Position numbers and translations under genes: made by a program. Shown piece by piece: positions 1-8,271 of a DNA stretch of 64,000 nt. The notes under the pieces are model-generated. The model was not told where the DNA came from. It did no database searches and was given only the letters and a program-made list of their open reading frames with translations. Every line of letters begins with the position of its first letter. Position 1 is the stretch's first letter. Source of the DNA: Clostridiales bacterium COT073_COT-073 (GTDB lineage: Bacteria; Bacillota; Clostridia; Lachnospirales; Vallitaleaceae); the NCBI GenBank assembly GCA_003858485.1, contig RQYD01000006.1, positions 47,062-111,061 on the forward strand, read 5' to 3'.

Positions 1-208
1 CCCGACCCAACGCACGGATAATTAATATATTTTCAACATTCGTAATCAGGCCTGCCAATAATAAAGTAATGACATGAATAAATAAACAGCCTGTCATAAC
101 CACAAACAAACGATTTGCTCCATTATTTTTATTGAGCACCAAGGCCCGTATCCCTGTATACAAATACAGCAATGAGACCACTAAATATAAAATTGTAATC
201 ATATCCAT
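1..208 (-). CDS. Membrane protein, N-terminal part (runs off left edge)
   Basis: Only the first 69 codons are inside the window. The start ATG is preceded by a clear GGGAGGT ribosome site. The visible part has two hydrophobic segments (about residues 4-18 and 33-53) separated by a short polar stretch with Asn and Lys, so it begins as a multi-pass membrane protein. N-terminal membrane domains of this look occur in sensor kinases and in small unknown membrane proteins, but nothing visible decides between them. Function unknown. Confidence 0.5.
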   Translation of the reverse strand, partial: MDMITILYLVVSLLYLYTGIRALVLNKNNGANRLFVVMTGCLFIHVITLLLAGLITNVENILIIRALGR

Positions 209-342
209 GCTGTACCTCCCTGTAATTTGAAAATCTCCTATCAAAATCCCTGGCTGCCGATCTATTCTGTCTGTTCCGCATTTTCTTATCACCGAGATGA
301 CATGCGGGTTTACGTTTCTTTTCACCCTTTTATTTTCCACTC

Positions 343-1122
343 TTACCGTTTTAATGTTACCACATTGGTTCCATTATAATTCAATTCATACTCAACAATT
401 TGAATGCTGGCCTGACCGGATGCCTGTCCTTCAAAAATCGGCGTAGCCGGAATCTCATAAATAATAAAATCTGCTGAGTGAATGTTTTGCTTTGTCCTCG
501 GCAAACTGACAGCCGAAGCCTCATCTGGAGTAAAATAATAAAATTTTCCGCTCTTATCAAGCCGGTAATTTCCGTCCAAACGACTTTCTCCACTAAACCG
601 AAGCCCGTTTTCATTTTTCTCTACCAATGTCATGCCATAAAAGCGGCTGCCAACTTTGGCTTTGCTTGGATTCAAAGGATTTTCCAAATAAATGGGCGGC
701 TCCTTTGCATCAATCTTTTGAATAATGGTATCTTCTTCCTGAACCAAAATGGTAATTTCTGTTTCCGCTACATGCCAACCTGCCACCCATCCGGTTTTAT
801 TGGGTTGATATTCGATCTGATACCATATTCTATGTTTAGAGTCTAAAGTAGTATCCAGTACCGTAAATTTTGCTTCTTTCGGTACCCGTTGCAAAAAGCT
901 GCCATCCTCATCCGGCTCTGTCCGAACATTAAGTCCCTCTGATAAAACACTGATATAGGCCACACTGACAATCCTGTCTTCAAATTTCGGCTTTTCCGGT
1001 ACCACCACTTTAACTTCTTCTTCCTTTAAACTATCTTTAATCTGCTCTTTTGCATCACTTAGTGCACCGCATGAAGCCAGCAGCATCATACTAATCCCGA
1101 TCGTCAACAATCGCTTCTTCAA
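343..1122 (-). CDS. SH3b-domain lipoprotein
   Basis: A predicted secreted lipoprotein of 259 residues. The N-terminus has a short basic stretch, a hydrophobic core and the lipobox LASC with Cys18, so it should be lipidated and anchored on the outer face of the membrane. Residues about 53-120 form a bacterial SH3-like module (motif LNVRTEP, then GWVAGWHV), a fold that usually contacts peptidoglycan or other wall polymers. The C-terminal half is not recognised. The start is TTG, chosen because GGAGG lies seven bases upstream and the signal peptide begins there. It stands apart from its neighbours. Confidence 0.75.
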   Translation of the reverse strand: MKKRLLTIGISMMLLASCGALSDAKEQIKDSLKEEEVKVVVPEKPKFEDRIVSVAYISVLSEGLNVRTEPDEDGSFLQRVPKEAKFTVLDTTLDSKHRIWYQIEYQPNKTGWVAGWHVAETEITILVQEEDTIIQKIDAKEPPIYLENPLNPSKAKVGSRFYGMTLVEKNENGLRFSGESRLDGNYRLDKSGKFYYFTPDEASAVSLPRTKQNIHSADFIIYEIPATPIFEGQASGQASIQIVEYELNYNGTNVVTLKR

Positions 1123-1191
1123 ATTGTCCTCCTTTCAGCCATGTCAGAATAATTTAGCTTTTCCTCGAAGTCTTATAGCTGAATGTTTGAT

Positions 1192-1584
1192 TTACATTTT
1201 CCGGCGGGATTCCCAGATATCTCGGACCATTCTTTTCTTAACAAATCCATTGATCAAATGCTGACCATGCCGGGATATTTCCAAAAATTGAGCCGCTGCC
1301 ACATAGATGCCCGGTTCTTCTTCTTTGCAGCGCAGAATCTTAGCTCTTGTATCAATAATATGTCCCTCTACTCGCATGCGAAAATTCATCACCAAGCCTA
1401 TCATCAACTCCTGACGGCTCCAAAATTTCAAGCCTCCGGCCGAGATATCTTCAATTCGAATTGGAATAGGAAAATCCAGGTTTAAGCTCTTTACTTCCCT
1501 ATCCATGGAAATAATGATGCAAATCACATCATCATTCATATCAACCTTAACTCTTTCTTGACTTCTAATCCGATCCCCTAACAT
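1192..1584 (-). CDS. PilZ-domain protein (probable c-di-GMP binding)
   Basis: A 130-residue cytoplasmic protein with the layout of a single PilZ domain. An RxxxR motif (R7-SQE-R11) is followed some 40 residues later by the DISAGGLKF stretch, matching the D/NxSxxG loop that with the arginines binds cyclic di-GMP in PilZ proteins. No output domain is fused, so it would act through a partner. The start has GAGGAG at normal spacing. It sits between a lipoprotein and an alcohol dehydrogenase with no clear operon partner. Assignment rests on the two motifs only. Confidence 0.65.
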   Translation of the reverse strand: MLGDRIRSQERVKVDMNDDVICIIISMDREVKSLNLDFPIPIRIEDISAGGLKFWSRQELMIGLVMNFRMRVEGHIIDTRAKILRCKEEEPGIYVAAAQFLEISRHGQHLINGFVKKRMVRDIWESRRKM

Positions 1585-1673
1585 CTCTTATCTCCTCATT
1601 CACAAATAGTCCTTCATCGTTTTTTACAATCCTTTGATTTCCGCCTTTAAAAATTACATATTTCTGTTAGCCT

Positions 1674-2855
1674 TTATATTAAACGATTTTTCTCCAAAGA
1701 TAATTCAAAAATCTCCCGAACAATTTCCCGGGTCAATTTTATATAATTTCCCCGTAAAATTACTTTATCTGTCAATTCTTTGATGTCGTCCTCTTTGCCG
1801 CCTATTTCTTCTAATGTTATCGGCAAATTCAGTTCTTTTAAATAGCTTAAAAATGATTTTATTCCACTTAAAGCTGTGTTTTTTATATCCTCCGGTTCAA
1901 ACGGAACATCCCACACATTAATCGCCAGCTCAACCAAAGAAGTGATATCTTCATTATGCTCTAAAGCATAGCGCATCCAGGCCGGAAATACTACCGCCAA
2001 AGTCGCGCCATGGGCTGTTCCATAAAAGGAAGACAGTTCATGCCCCAAGCTGTGAGAGCCCCAGTCCTGTTTGCGTCCCACGCCTAAAATACCGCTGTGC
2101 GCCATTGTACCGGCCCACATCAAATTGGCTCTGGCACCATAATCACGTGGATTTTCCAGCACGATTCGGGCATTCATAATGATCGAAGCCAGTACCGATT
2201 CACACAGACCACTGGTCAGGTCAACATCTTCGGTATAGCTGAAGTAACGTTCCAAAATATGCGACATCATATCCATCACACCGTAAAAAGTTTGTTCCTT
2301 CGGCAAAGTCATGGTCAGCATCGGATTTAAAATCGAAAATACCGGCCGAACTATATCGCCGCCGCTGCCCCGTTTTTCCATGGTTGATTTTTTGGTAATA
2401 ACTGTACTTGATGAGCCTTCACTGCCGGAAGCCGCAATCGTTAAAATGGTCCCCAGCGGCAATGCCTGTTTCATTTCGGCTTTGCCACAGTAAAAATCCC
2501 AAAAGTCACCATCATAAACTGCTCCGGCCGCAATTGCCTTGGCTGTGTCAATGACCGAACCGCCGCCCATGGCCACAATGAAATCAATGCCATAATCCCG
2601 GACCTTTTCGATTCCCTCGTAAACCTTATCATCCCCGGGGTTGGGCTCGACTCCGCCCAGCTCGATATAATCCAGTTTTGCTTCCTCAAAATACCGCTTC
2701 ACCCTGGCCAGCAGCCCTGATTGCAGAGCCGACTTTCCACCATAAAGCAGCAACACTCTGGTGGCTCCATATTCCCTGGCCAAACTGGCCACTTTCTTTT
2801 CACTGTCTTTTCCAAAAATAAATTTGGTGGGAGAATAAAAAATAAAATTATTCAT
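1674..2855 (-). CDS. Iron-containing alcohol dehydrogenase (BdhA/YqhD type)
   Basis: A group III, metal-dependent alcohol dehydrogenase of normal length (393 residues) that reduces aldehydes with NAD(P)H. The dinucleotide loop GGGS is at 97-100. The metal ligands are visible as D195, H199, H268 and H282, with the family's 14-residue spacing between the last two. It resembles butanol dehydrogenases of Clostridia; the substrate cannot be read from sequence. The ATG overlaps the stop of the upstream isomerase gene as ATGA, so the two are probably translationally coupled and may serve one sugar or aldehyde pathway. Confidence 0.88.
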   Translation of the reverse strand: MNNFIFYSPTKFIFGKDSEKKVASLAREYGATRVLLLYGGKSALQSGLLARVKRYFEEAKLDYIELGGVEPNPGDDKVYEGIEKVRDYGIDFIVAMGGGSVIDTAKAIAAGAVYDGDFWDFYCGKAEMKQALPLGTILTIAASGSEGSSSTVITKKSTMEKRGSGGDIVRPVFSILNPMLTMTLPKEQTFYGVMDMMSHILERYFSYTEDVDLTSGLCESVLASIIMNARIVLENPRDYGARANLMWAGTMAHSGILGVGRKQDWGSHSLGHELSSFYGTAHGATLAVVFPAWMRYALEHNEDITSLVELAINVWDVPFEPEDIKNTALSGIKSFLSYLKELNLPITLEEIGGKEDDIKELTDKVILRGNYIKLTREIVREIFELSLEKNRLI

Positions 2856-3688
2856 ATGCTTAGCCTTTCTCTTAAAAACTCAACTGCTGCCGTAATGTCC
2901 TGTATCGGATTTTCGCCGGTTTCCCGCTCAATTGTCAGATATCCATTATAACCTATCTTCCGCAAATTATCAATCCATCCGGTAAAATCAACCTTACCCT
3001 GACCCAACGGTTTTTCTGCAAAAGAGGGATTGGTAATAATCACCTCCGCTGACGGATTGTAAATATTTTCCGGATCAGTATCATAGAGCTTGATCCCGTC
3101 CTTGGCATGGGTGTGTACAATATAATCTTTAAGAGTCAGTACCCCGGCTACCGGATCATCACCGGTTACCATCACAAAATTAGCCGGATCAAAGTTAACT
3201 GCCACTCCTTTTGAGCCTAAGGTATCCAAAAAACGTTTCAGGGTAATGGCTTTTTCCGGGCCAGTTTCAACCGCAAAATGGGCCTGCATCGAGTCCGCGT
3301 ATTCTGCCAGCTGATAGCAAGCCTGATGCATGGTATGAAAGCGTTCACTATTTATATCTTCCGGCACAATGCCAATATGAGTGGTCACAATGTTGGTCCC
3401 CAGTTCTTTGGCTAAATCCAGGATGGCTTTGGATTTTTCAATTTTGGCCGGATTTTGGCTTTTATCCATAAAGCCTCCGCCTAAATCTCCGCATAAAGCA
3501 GAAATGGTCAGTCCACTATCAGCCACTGCCTTTTTAAATTCTTTCAGCGCCTGTCCCTTTAATCTCTCCGGACTTAATTCGCCGGTAGTGGCATAGACCT
3601 GAATGCCTTCAACTCCTATTTTTTTTGCTATGGCCAGCGATTCATATACCGGTTTGTGAAATGACTCCAGTAAAACTCCAATTTTCAT
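2852..3688 (-). CDS. Sugar phosphate isomerase/epimerase (xylose isomerase-like TIM barrel)
   Basis: A 278-residue protein of the AP-endonuclease-2/xylose-isomerase-like TIM barrel superfamily, which includes sugar isomerases, epimerases and inosose dehydratases. Metal-site residues of the family are recognisable in the VETGPE, NFDPANF, HTHAKD and TIERETG stretches. I chose the start at MKIGVLLE because AAAGGAG lies just upstream; the open frame extends 12 codons further without a good ribosome site. It overlaps the alcohol dehydrogenase by 4 bp, suggesting a two-gene operon. Substrate unknown. Confidence 0.8.
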   Translation of the reverse strand: MKIGVLLESFHKPVYESLAIAKKIGVEGIQVYATTGELSPERLKGQALKEFKKAVADSGLTISALCGDLGGGFMDKSQNPAKIEKSKAILDLAKELGTNIVTTHIGIVPEDINSERFHTMHQACYQLAEYADSMQAHFAVETGPEKAITLKRFLDTLGSKGVAVNFDPANFVMVTGDDPVAGVLTLKDYIVHTHAKDGIKLYDTDPENIYNPSAEVIITNPSFAEKPLGQGKVDFTGWIDNLRKIGYNGYLTIERETGENPIQDITAAVEFLRERLSI

Positions 3689-3762
3689 TTTCGGCTCCTT
3701 TCCGTCCTTTAAGCTCACTCCCATTCAATCAGAATGGTTTTATTTTAAATTTGTATGAATGT

Positions 3763-3797
3763 CAGAAAAGGATATCAGCAAGTGATATCCTTTTCTG
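3763..3797. terminator. Perfect 15-bp hairpin between ppdK and the isomerase gene
   Basis: Two perfect 15-base arms (3763-3777 and 3783-3797) flank a 5-base loop. The stem lies downstream of ppdK on the minus strand. The following bases are AT-rich but not a clean T-run, so termination is likely rather than certain. Confidence 0.45.
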
Positions 3798-3816
3798 GTA
3801 AAGCTAATGCTTATTT

Positions 3817-3879
3817 ACTCAACTTTCCTACAGTCTTTTTGAGCTCTATCCCACTCCAAGGAGTCTGGGAAAGTTGATT
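3817..3879. repeat. MITE-like palindromic element, copy A (63 bp, minimal)
   Basis: Terminal arms 3817-3832 and 3864-3879 are inverted repeats (13 of 16 match) of the ACTCAACTTTCC type, with an AGTCTTTTT inner arm on the left. It is flanked by TATTT (3812-3816) and TACTT (3880-3884), consistent with a 5-bp target duplication with one change. It is the short relative of the copies at 7904-8133 and 25802-25955; nearly all the internal sequence is missing. Its right end overlaps the ppdK stop codon. Confidence 0.7.
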
Positions 3880-6506
3880 TACTTATTATTCAATGCCGCC
3901 TGTGCCGCTGCAAGTCTGGCAATCGGCACCCGGAATGGCGAACAGGATACATAGGTAAGTCCCACTCTATGGCAGAACTCAACCGAAGATGGATCTCCAC
4001 CATGCTCACCACAAATACCTAATTTGATATTCGGGCGGGTTGCTTTACCTTTTTCAACGGACATCTTAACTAATTGACCAACACCATTTTGGTCAAGACG
4101 AGCAAATGGATCTGATTCGTAAATCTTGCTCTTATAATAAGCATCCAAGAACTTACCGGCATCATCACGTGAGAAACCGAAAGTCATTTGAGTCAGGTCA
4201 TTGGTTCCAAAGGAGAAGAATTCCGCTTCTTCTGCAATTTCATCAGCCAGCAGCGCTGCTCTTGGGATCTCGATCATGGTACCGATATGGTATTGGATAT
4301 CTGATCCTTTTTCCTTCTTCACAGCTTCTGCGGTTTCTACTACAATATCTTTTACAAATTTCAATTCTTTCTTTTCGCCTACTAAAGGAATCATGATCTC
4401 CGGTACAATGTCATATCCCTTTTCATTCTTGACTTCGATTGCTGCTTCCATAACCGCTCTGGTTTGCATTCTGGCAATTTCCGGATAGGTTACTGCCAAA
4501 CGGCAGCCACGATGTCCCATCATTGGGTTAAATTCATGTAAGCCGGCAATGGTATTCTTAACATGCTCTACAGTTAAGTTCATGTCCTTAGCGAGAGCAG
4601 CAATATCTTCTTCAGAAGTCGGAACGAATTCATGTAATGGCGGATCCAGGTAACGGACGGTCATTGGCATACCTTCAAGTACTTCAAACATTGCCTTAAA
4701 GTCTGCCTTTTGGAATTCCAAAAGCTCAGCTAAAGCCGCTTCTCTGCCTTCCACAGTATCGGAAAGAATCATCTTACGGATCTTTGGAATCCGATCCGCT
4801 TCAAAGAACATGTGCTCTGTCCGGCAAAGACCGATACCTTCTGCTCCTAATTTAACTGCGTTTTTCGCATCTTCCGGAGTATCGGCATTGGTTCTGACAC
4901 GCAGGGTCCGGTATTCATCCGCCCAGTTCATAATTCTTTCAAAGTTACCACCAATGGTAGCTTCTTCGGTTTCGATATCTCCCAGATATACTTTACCGGT
5001 GCTGCCATCCAAGGAGATATAATCACCCTTCTTCACAACGTGACCGGCTAACTCAAAGAATCCTTCTTCTTCATTGATCTTTAATTCACCCAGACCGGAT
5101 ACACAAGCAGTACCCATACCACGGGCAACCACTGCTGCGTGAGAGGTCATACCGCCACGGGCAGTCAGAATACCTTGGGCTGCATGCATACCTTCAATGT
5201 CTTCCGGAGAGGTTTCCAAACGAACCAAGATTACTCTTTCGCCTCTTTCAACATGAGCATTTTTGGCATCGTCAGCCGTAAAGTAAACTTTACCGGCAGC
5301 TGCACCCGGAGATGCCGGAAGAGCTTGTCCGATTACCTGACCGGCTTTTAATGCTGCAGCATTGAAAGTTGGATGTAATAATTGGTCAAGTGACTTGGCA
5401 TCGATCCGCAGAACTGCTTCTGCCGGAGTGATCATGCCTTCATCTACTAAATCACAAGCGATTTGCAGAGCCGCCGGAGCTGTTCTCTTACCGCTTCTGG
5501 TTTGTAAGAAATATAATTTTCTATCTTCAATGGTGAATTCCATATCCTGCATATCCTTGTAGTGATTTTCAAGGTGTTTTGCAATTCTCATAAATTCAGC
5601 ATATGCTTCCGGCATATCTTCTTCTAAGTGGCTGATCGGCTGAGGAGTACGAATACCAGCCACTACATCTTCACCTTGGGCATTGATCAGATATTCACCA
5701 TAAATTTTATTTTCACCGGTTGATGGGTTACGAGTAAAGGCAACACCGGTACCGGAAGTCTCACCCATATTACCAAATACCATGGCTTGAACGTTTACTG
5801 CGGTACCCCAATCACCAGGGATATCGTTCATCCGGCGGTATACGATAGCACGTGGGTTGTCCCAGGAACGGAATACAGCTTTTACTGCCTCCATTAATTG
5901 TACTTTCGGATCTTGCGGGAAGTCTTCACCCATCTTATTTTTATAGATTTCTTTATACTTAGCAATAATTTCTTTTAAGTCATCAGCAGTCAGTTCGGTG
6001 TCTAATTTAACACCCTTTTCTTCTTTTACTTCATCTAAAATGCCTTCAAAGAAAGTTTTGCTCATTTCCATAACAACGTCCGAGAACATTTGGATGAAAC
6101 GACGATAAGAATCATATGCAAAACGAGGATTTCCGGTCTTTCTGGCAAAACCTTCTACAGCCACATCATTTAAACCAAGGTTTAAGATGGTATCCATCAT
6201 ACCAGGCATAGATGCTCTGGCACCGGAACGAACCGAAACCAATAAAGGCTCTTCGGTATCACCAAATTTCTTTCCTTGAATTTCTTCTAATTTCTTTAAA
6301 GATTCGAAAATTTCCGCTTGGATCTCATCTGTTACTTTTTTACCTTGATTGTAATAATCAATACAAGCTTCGGTTGTAACAGTAAAACCTTGTGGAATCG
6401 GTAATCCTAACTTTGTCATTTCGGCAAGGTTAGATCCTTTACCGCCAAGCAGATTTTTCATGCTGGCATCGCCTTCGCTAAACATATAAACGAATTTTTT
6501 GCTCAT
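3879..6506 (-). CDS. ppdK: Pyruvate, phosphate dikinase
   Basis: Interconverts pyruvate, ATP and phosphate with PEP, AMP and pyrophosphate, a central glycolytic/gluconeogenic step in anaerobes. The 875-residue length is that of bacterial PPDK. The N-terminal ATP-grasp domain starts with LLGGKGSNLAEM. The swivelling domain carries the phospho-histidine in GGMTSHAAVVARG, near residue 455. The C-terminal PEP/pyruvate barrel includes GLCRTEHMF and the catalytic-cysteine motif GICGEHGGDPSS. The start has AGGAGG eight bases upstream. It is monocistronic, with its own promoter (6568-6596) and a hairpin downstream; the stop codon overlaps repeat copy A. Confidence 0.98.
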   Translation of the reverse strand: MSKKFVYMFSEGDASMKNLLGGKGSNLAEMTKLGLPIPQGFTVTTEACIDYYNQGKKVTDEIQAEIFESLKKLEEIQGKKFGDTEEPLLVSVRSGARASMPGMMDTILNLGLNDVAVEGFARKTGNPRFAYDSYRRFIQMFSDVVMEMSKTFFEGILDEVKEEKGVKLDTELTADDLKEIIAKYKEIYKNKMGEDFPQDPKVQLMEAVKAVFRSWDNPRAIVYRRMNDIPGDWGTAVNVQAMVFGNMGETSGTGVAFTRNPSTGENKIYGEYLINAQGEDVVAGIRTPQPISHLEEDMPEAYAEFMRIAKHLENHYKDMQDMEFTIEDRKLYFLQTRSGKRTAPAALQIACDLVDEGMITPAEAVLRIDAKSLDQLLHPTFNAAALKAGQVIGQALPASPGAAAGKVYFTADDAKNAHVERGERVILVRLETSPEDIEGMHAAQGILTARGGMTSHAAVVARGMGTACVSGLGELKINEEEGFFELAGHVVKKGDYISLDGSTGKVYLGDIETEEATIGGNFERIMNWADEYRTLRVRTNADTPEDAKNAVKLGAEGIGLCRTEHMFFEADRIPKIRKMILSDTVEGREAALAELLEFQKADFKAMFEVLEGMPMTVRYLDPPLHEFVPTSEEDIAALAKDMNLTVEHVKNTIAGLHEFNPMMGHRGCRLAVTYPEIARMQTRAVMEAAIEVKNEKGYDIVPEIMIPLVGEKKELKFVKDIVVETAEAVKKEKGSDIQYHIGTMIEIPRAALLADEIAEEAEFFSFGTNDLTQMTFGFSRDDAGKFLDAYYKSKIYESDPFARLDQNGVGQLVKMSVEKGKATRPNIKLGICGEHGGDPSSVEFCHRVGLTYVSCSPFRVPIARLAAAQAALNNK

Positions 6507-6567
6507 GTGTTTTCCTCCTAATTCATTTTATACCGGCAGCTTTTTTAGCCGCCTAATCAACAGCTCA

Positions 6568-6596
6568 ATTATAACACAAGTCGGTCGGTTTAGAAA
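6568..6596 (-). promoter_or_regulatory. Probable promoter of ppdK
   Basis: On the minus strand a TATAAT box (6568-6573) sits 17 bp from TTTCTA (6591-6596). Transcription would begin near 6561, giving a leader of about 55 bases that holds a small GGCGGCT/AGCTGCC hairpin and the ribosome site. Confidence 0.55.
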
Positions 6597-6622
6597 GGAG
6601 AATTTTTAGAATGAATTTCATA

Positions 6623-6652
6623 AAAAAAACCACTTTTTTGTGTGGTTTTTTT
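6623..6652 (-). terminator. Rho-independent terminator downstream of mutM
   Basis: An 11-bp stem (6623-6633 with 6642-6652) has a CCAC/GTGG core and A/T-run shoulders. On the minus strand it ends in a run of eight T, as expected for a factor-independent terminator of the mutM transcript. Confidence 0.75.
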
Positions 6653-6864
6653 ATTATTTCACCAAATTTCAACACCCATACATTTTTAGTTTTATGGTTT
6701 TTGTTAATTTCTAAATGCAGATTTTACTTTTTTCGTTTAATCATGGTATGTCTAAATTTTTCCAACATTTGCTTTAACATAAGCTGGCCATCTTCACCTT
6801 CAGATATTTTTTTGATGTCCACCCATTTTTTGTCTTACTAAATTTCAGCTCCATATACTGCTCT
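6653..6864 (-). other. mutM-ppdK gap with a possible frameshifted small ORF
   Basis: No intact gene is seen between the mutM stop and its terminator. A minus-strand reading begins at an ATG at 6854 (MELKFSKTK). If one base is added or removed in a run of A near 6823, it continues as a charged helical tail ending at 6724 (KRKK). This may be a broken gene for a protein of about 43 residues, or chance. Support is weak. Confidence 0.2.
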
Positions 6865-7710
6865 TTATTTTTGACAATGCCTGCAAAAATGGGTGCCACG
6901 GCCAGCCACTTTAGTTTTTTCGATCGGGCTGTCGCAGTGACGACAAGGCTGACCGGTCCGGCCATAAACATAGGCTTCATCCAGATAATCGCCCTTTTGG
7001 CCAATCGCATTGACATAATCTTTCCGGCTGGAACCGCCCAGTTCAATGGAATAGGCTAAAACTTTTTTAATATTGGCACAAAGCGCTTTCACTTCCTTAG
7101 GTTTCAAACTGCCCGCTGACCGGCTGGGCAAAATCCCCGATAAAAATAAACTCTCATCGGCATAGATATTCCCCACTCCGGCCACCACCTTTTGTTCTAA
7201 AATCACTGCCTTAATTGGTGCCATCTGCCGTCGTTTTAACTTCTCTGCAAAATATTTTTCATTAAAAGCCTCCATCAGTGGCTCCGGTCCCATTTCTTTT
7301 AAAAATTTCAATTCCCAGACTTCCTCAGCCGGCATCAACTTGATCCAGCCAAATTTCCGCTGGTCATTAAAATATAAATGGCTGCCGTCAGTAAAGGCAA
7401 AAATAATATGAGTAAAACGGCCCGGCATTTGCTCCGGAATCTTATCCCTCATCTCCGGACTGACAAAAATCAATTGTCCGGTCATTTTCAGATGAATGAC
7501 CAGCGAATAACCAGTATTTAAATCAATTATAATCGCCTTGCCCCGGCGGCTTACTTGCCGCACCTGGCTGCCCAGCAAATGCATATTGACCAGATCCGGG
7601 TCATTGGGAAAAAGTTTGGGGGTATCACAAGAAACTGCCGCAAATTGAAGATTTGGCAAATATTTATTTAAACCGGCAGCTATGGTTTGGACTTCGGGTA
7701 ATTCAGGCAT
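6865..7710 (-). CDS. mutM: Formamidopyrimidine-DNA glycosylase (Fpg/MutM)
   Basis: Base-excision repair enzyme that removes 8-oxoguanine and nicks the strand. The start is set at MPELPEV because Pro2 must become the N-terminal nucleophile. AAGGA lies just upstream, and the 11 codons further 5' have no function in this family. Glu3 follows the proline. The central helix-two-turns-helix includes GVGNIYADE, and the C-terminal zinc finger is CRHC...CRHC. The 281-residue length is normal. It is a single-gene unit with its own extended -10 promoter and a terminator at 6623-6652. Confidence 0.95.
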   Translation of the reverse strand: MPELPEVQTIAAGLNKYLPNLQFAAVSCDTPKLFPNDPDLVNMHLLGSQVRQVSRRGKAIIIDLNTGYSLVIHLKMTGQLIFVSPEMRDKIPEQMPGRFTHIIFAFTDGSHLYFNDQRKFGWIKLMPAEEVWELKFLKEMGPEPLMEAFNEKYFAEKLKRRQMAPIKAVILEQKVVAGVGNIYADESLFLSGILPSRSAGSLKPKEVKALCANIKKVLAYSIELGGSSRKDYVNAIGQKGDYLDEAYVYGRTGQPCRHCDSPIEKTKVAGRGTHFCRHCQK

Positions 7711-7765
7711 ATTCTGATCCTTTCTGTCATCAGCAAATGGCATTTTCTAAAATCATACTGCTGTC

Positions 7766-7771
7766 AGTATA
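7766..7771 (-). promoter_or_regulatory. Extended -10 promoter of mutM
   Basis: The minus strand reads TGG-TATACT at this place, an extended -10 element. The -35 (TTTCTC, 17 bp upstream) is poor, which suits an extended -10 promoter. The leader would be about 50 bases. Confidence 0.5.
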
Positions 7772-7903
7772 CCATAGATGCAGAAAAGGAGAAAGAATTT
7801 CTTTTGCTTAAACATTCGGCGTTTTAAACTTGGAGAAGAATTGGAAGAAAATCCATAGACAGGAAATAGCACTCAAAAACAAAAAACATAAATTAAGTTA
7901 TTA

Positions 7904-8133
7904 ACTCAATTTTCCCTCGTTCCCTAGAACCGTCTTTTTTATGGCGTGTGCCGCGGAAGCATCTTTTCGCAGAAAAGTGCGAAAGCGGTGTGCCACCGCA
8001 AGCAACCTTACGAAGTAAGTTGTGAAAGTATGTGCCGCGACAGCGTTTACGAAGTAAATCGCAAAAGTGATGGAACCATGTGCCCACTTTCCAGAGCGGG
8101 ATAGGGTCAAAAAAGACTGTGGGAAAGTTGAGT
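7904..8133. repeat. MITE-like palindromic element, copy B (230 bp, longest)
   Basis: The ends read ACTCAA...TTGAGT and are flanked on both sides by an identical TATTA (7899-7903 and 8134-8138), an apparent 5-bp target duplication. The right arm AAAAAAGACTGTGGGAAAG matches the left arms of copies A and C in reverse. The interior carries several small hairpins with TTACGAAGTAA cores and repeated GTGCCGC/GCGAAAG modules. No transposase frame is present, so it would be non-autonomous. It occupies the mutM to Rpn-like gap. Confidence 0.8.
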
Positions 8134-8271
8134 TATTAAATTATAATGTATTTTTTATAAAATAATTACGAAATTCCTCAACCAGCGGACGACTTTGACT
8201 TTTAAAATTGTTATACTATTTTTAGACTAGTCAAACCGCCGATAATCATCTATAATATAAGGAGAGTACGC

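Noticed and set aside
6611..6841. A 76-codon plus-strand frame
   Set aside because: It begins inside the mutM terminator stem and has no ribosome site; the translation is low-complexity hydrophobic.
7893..8110. Minus-strand frames of 60-70 codons
   Set aside because: They lie entirely within MITE-like copy B, follow its repeated hairpins and have no family likeness.
8195..8217. Promoter TTGACT/TATACT before the Rpn-like gene
   Set aside because: The spacer is only 11 bp. A second TATAAT at 8251 would start transcription inside the ribosome site.
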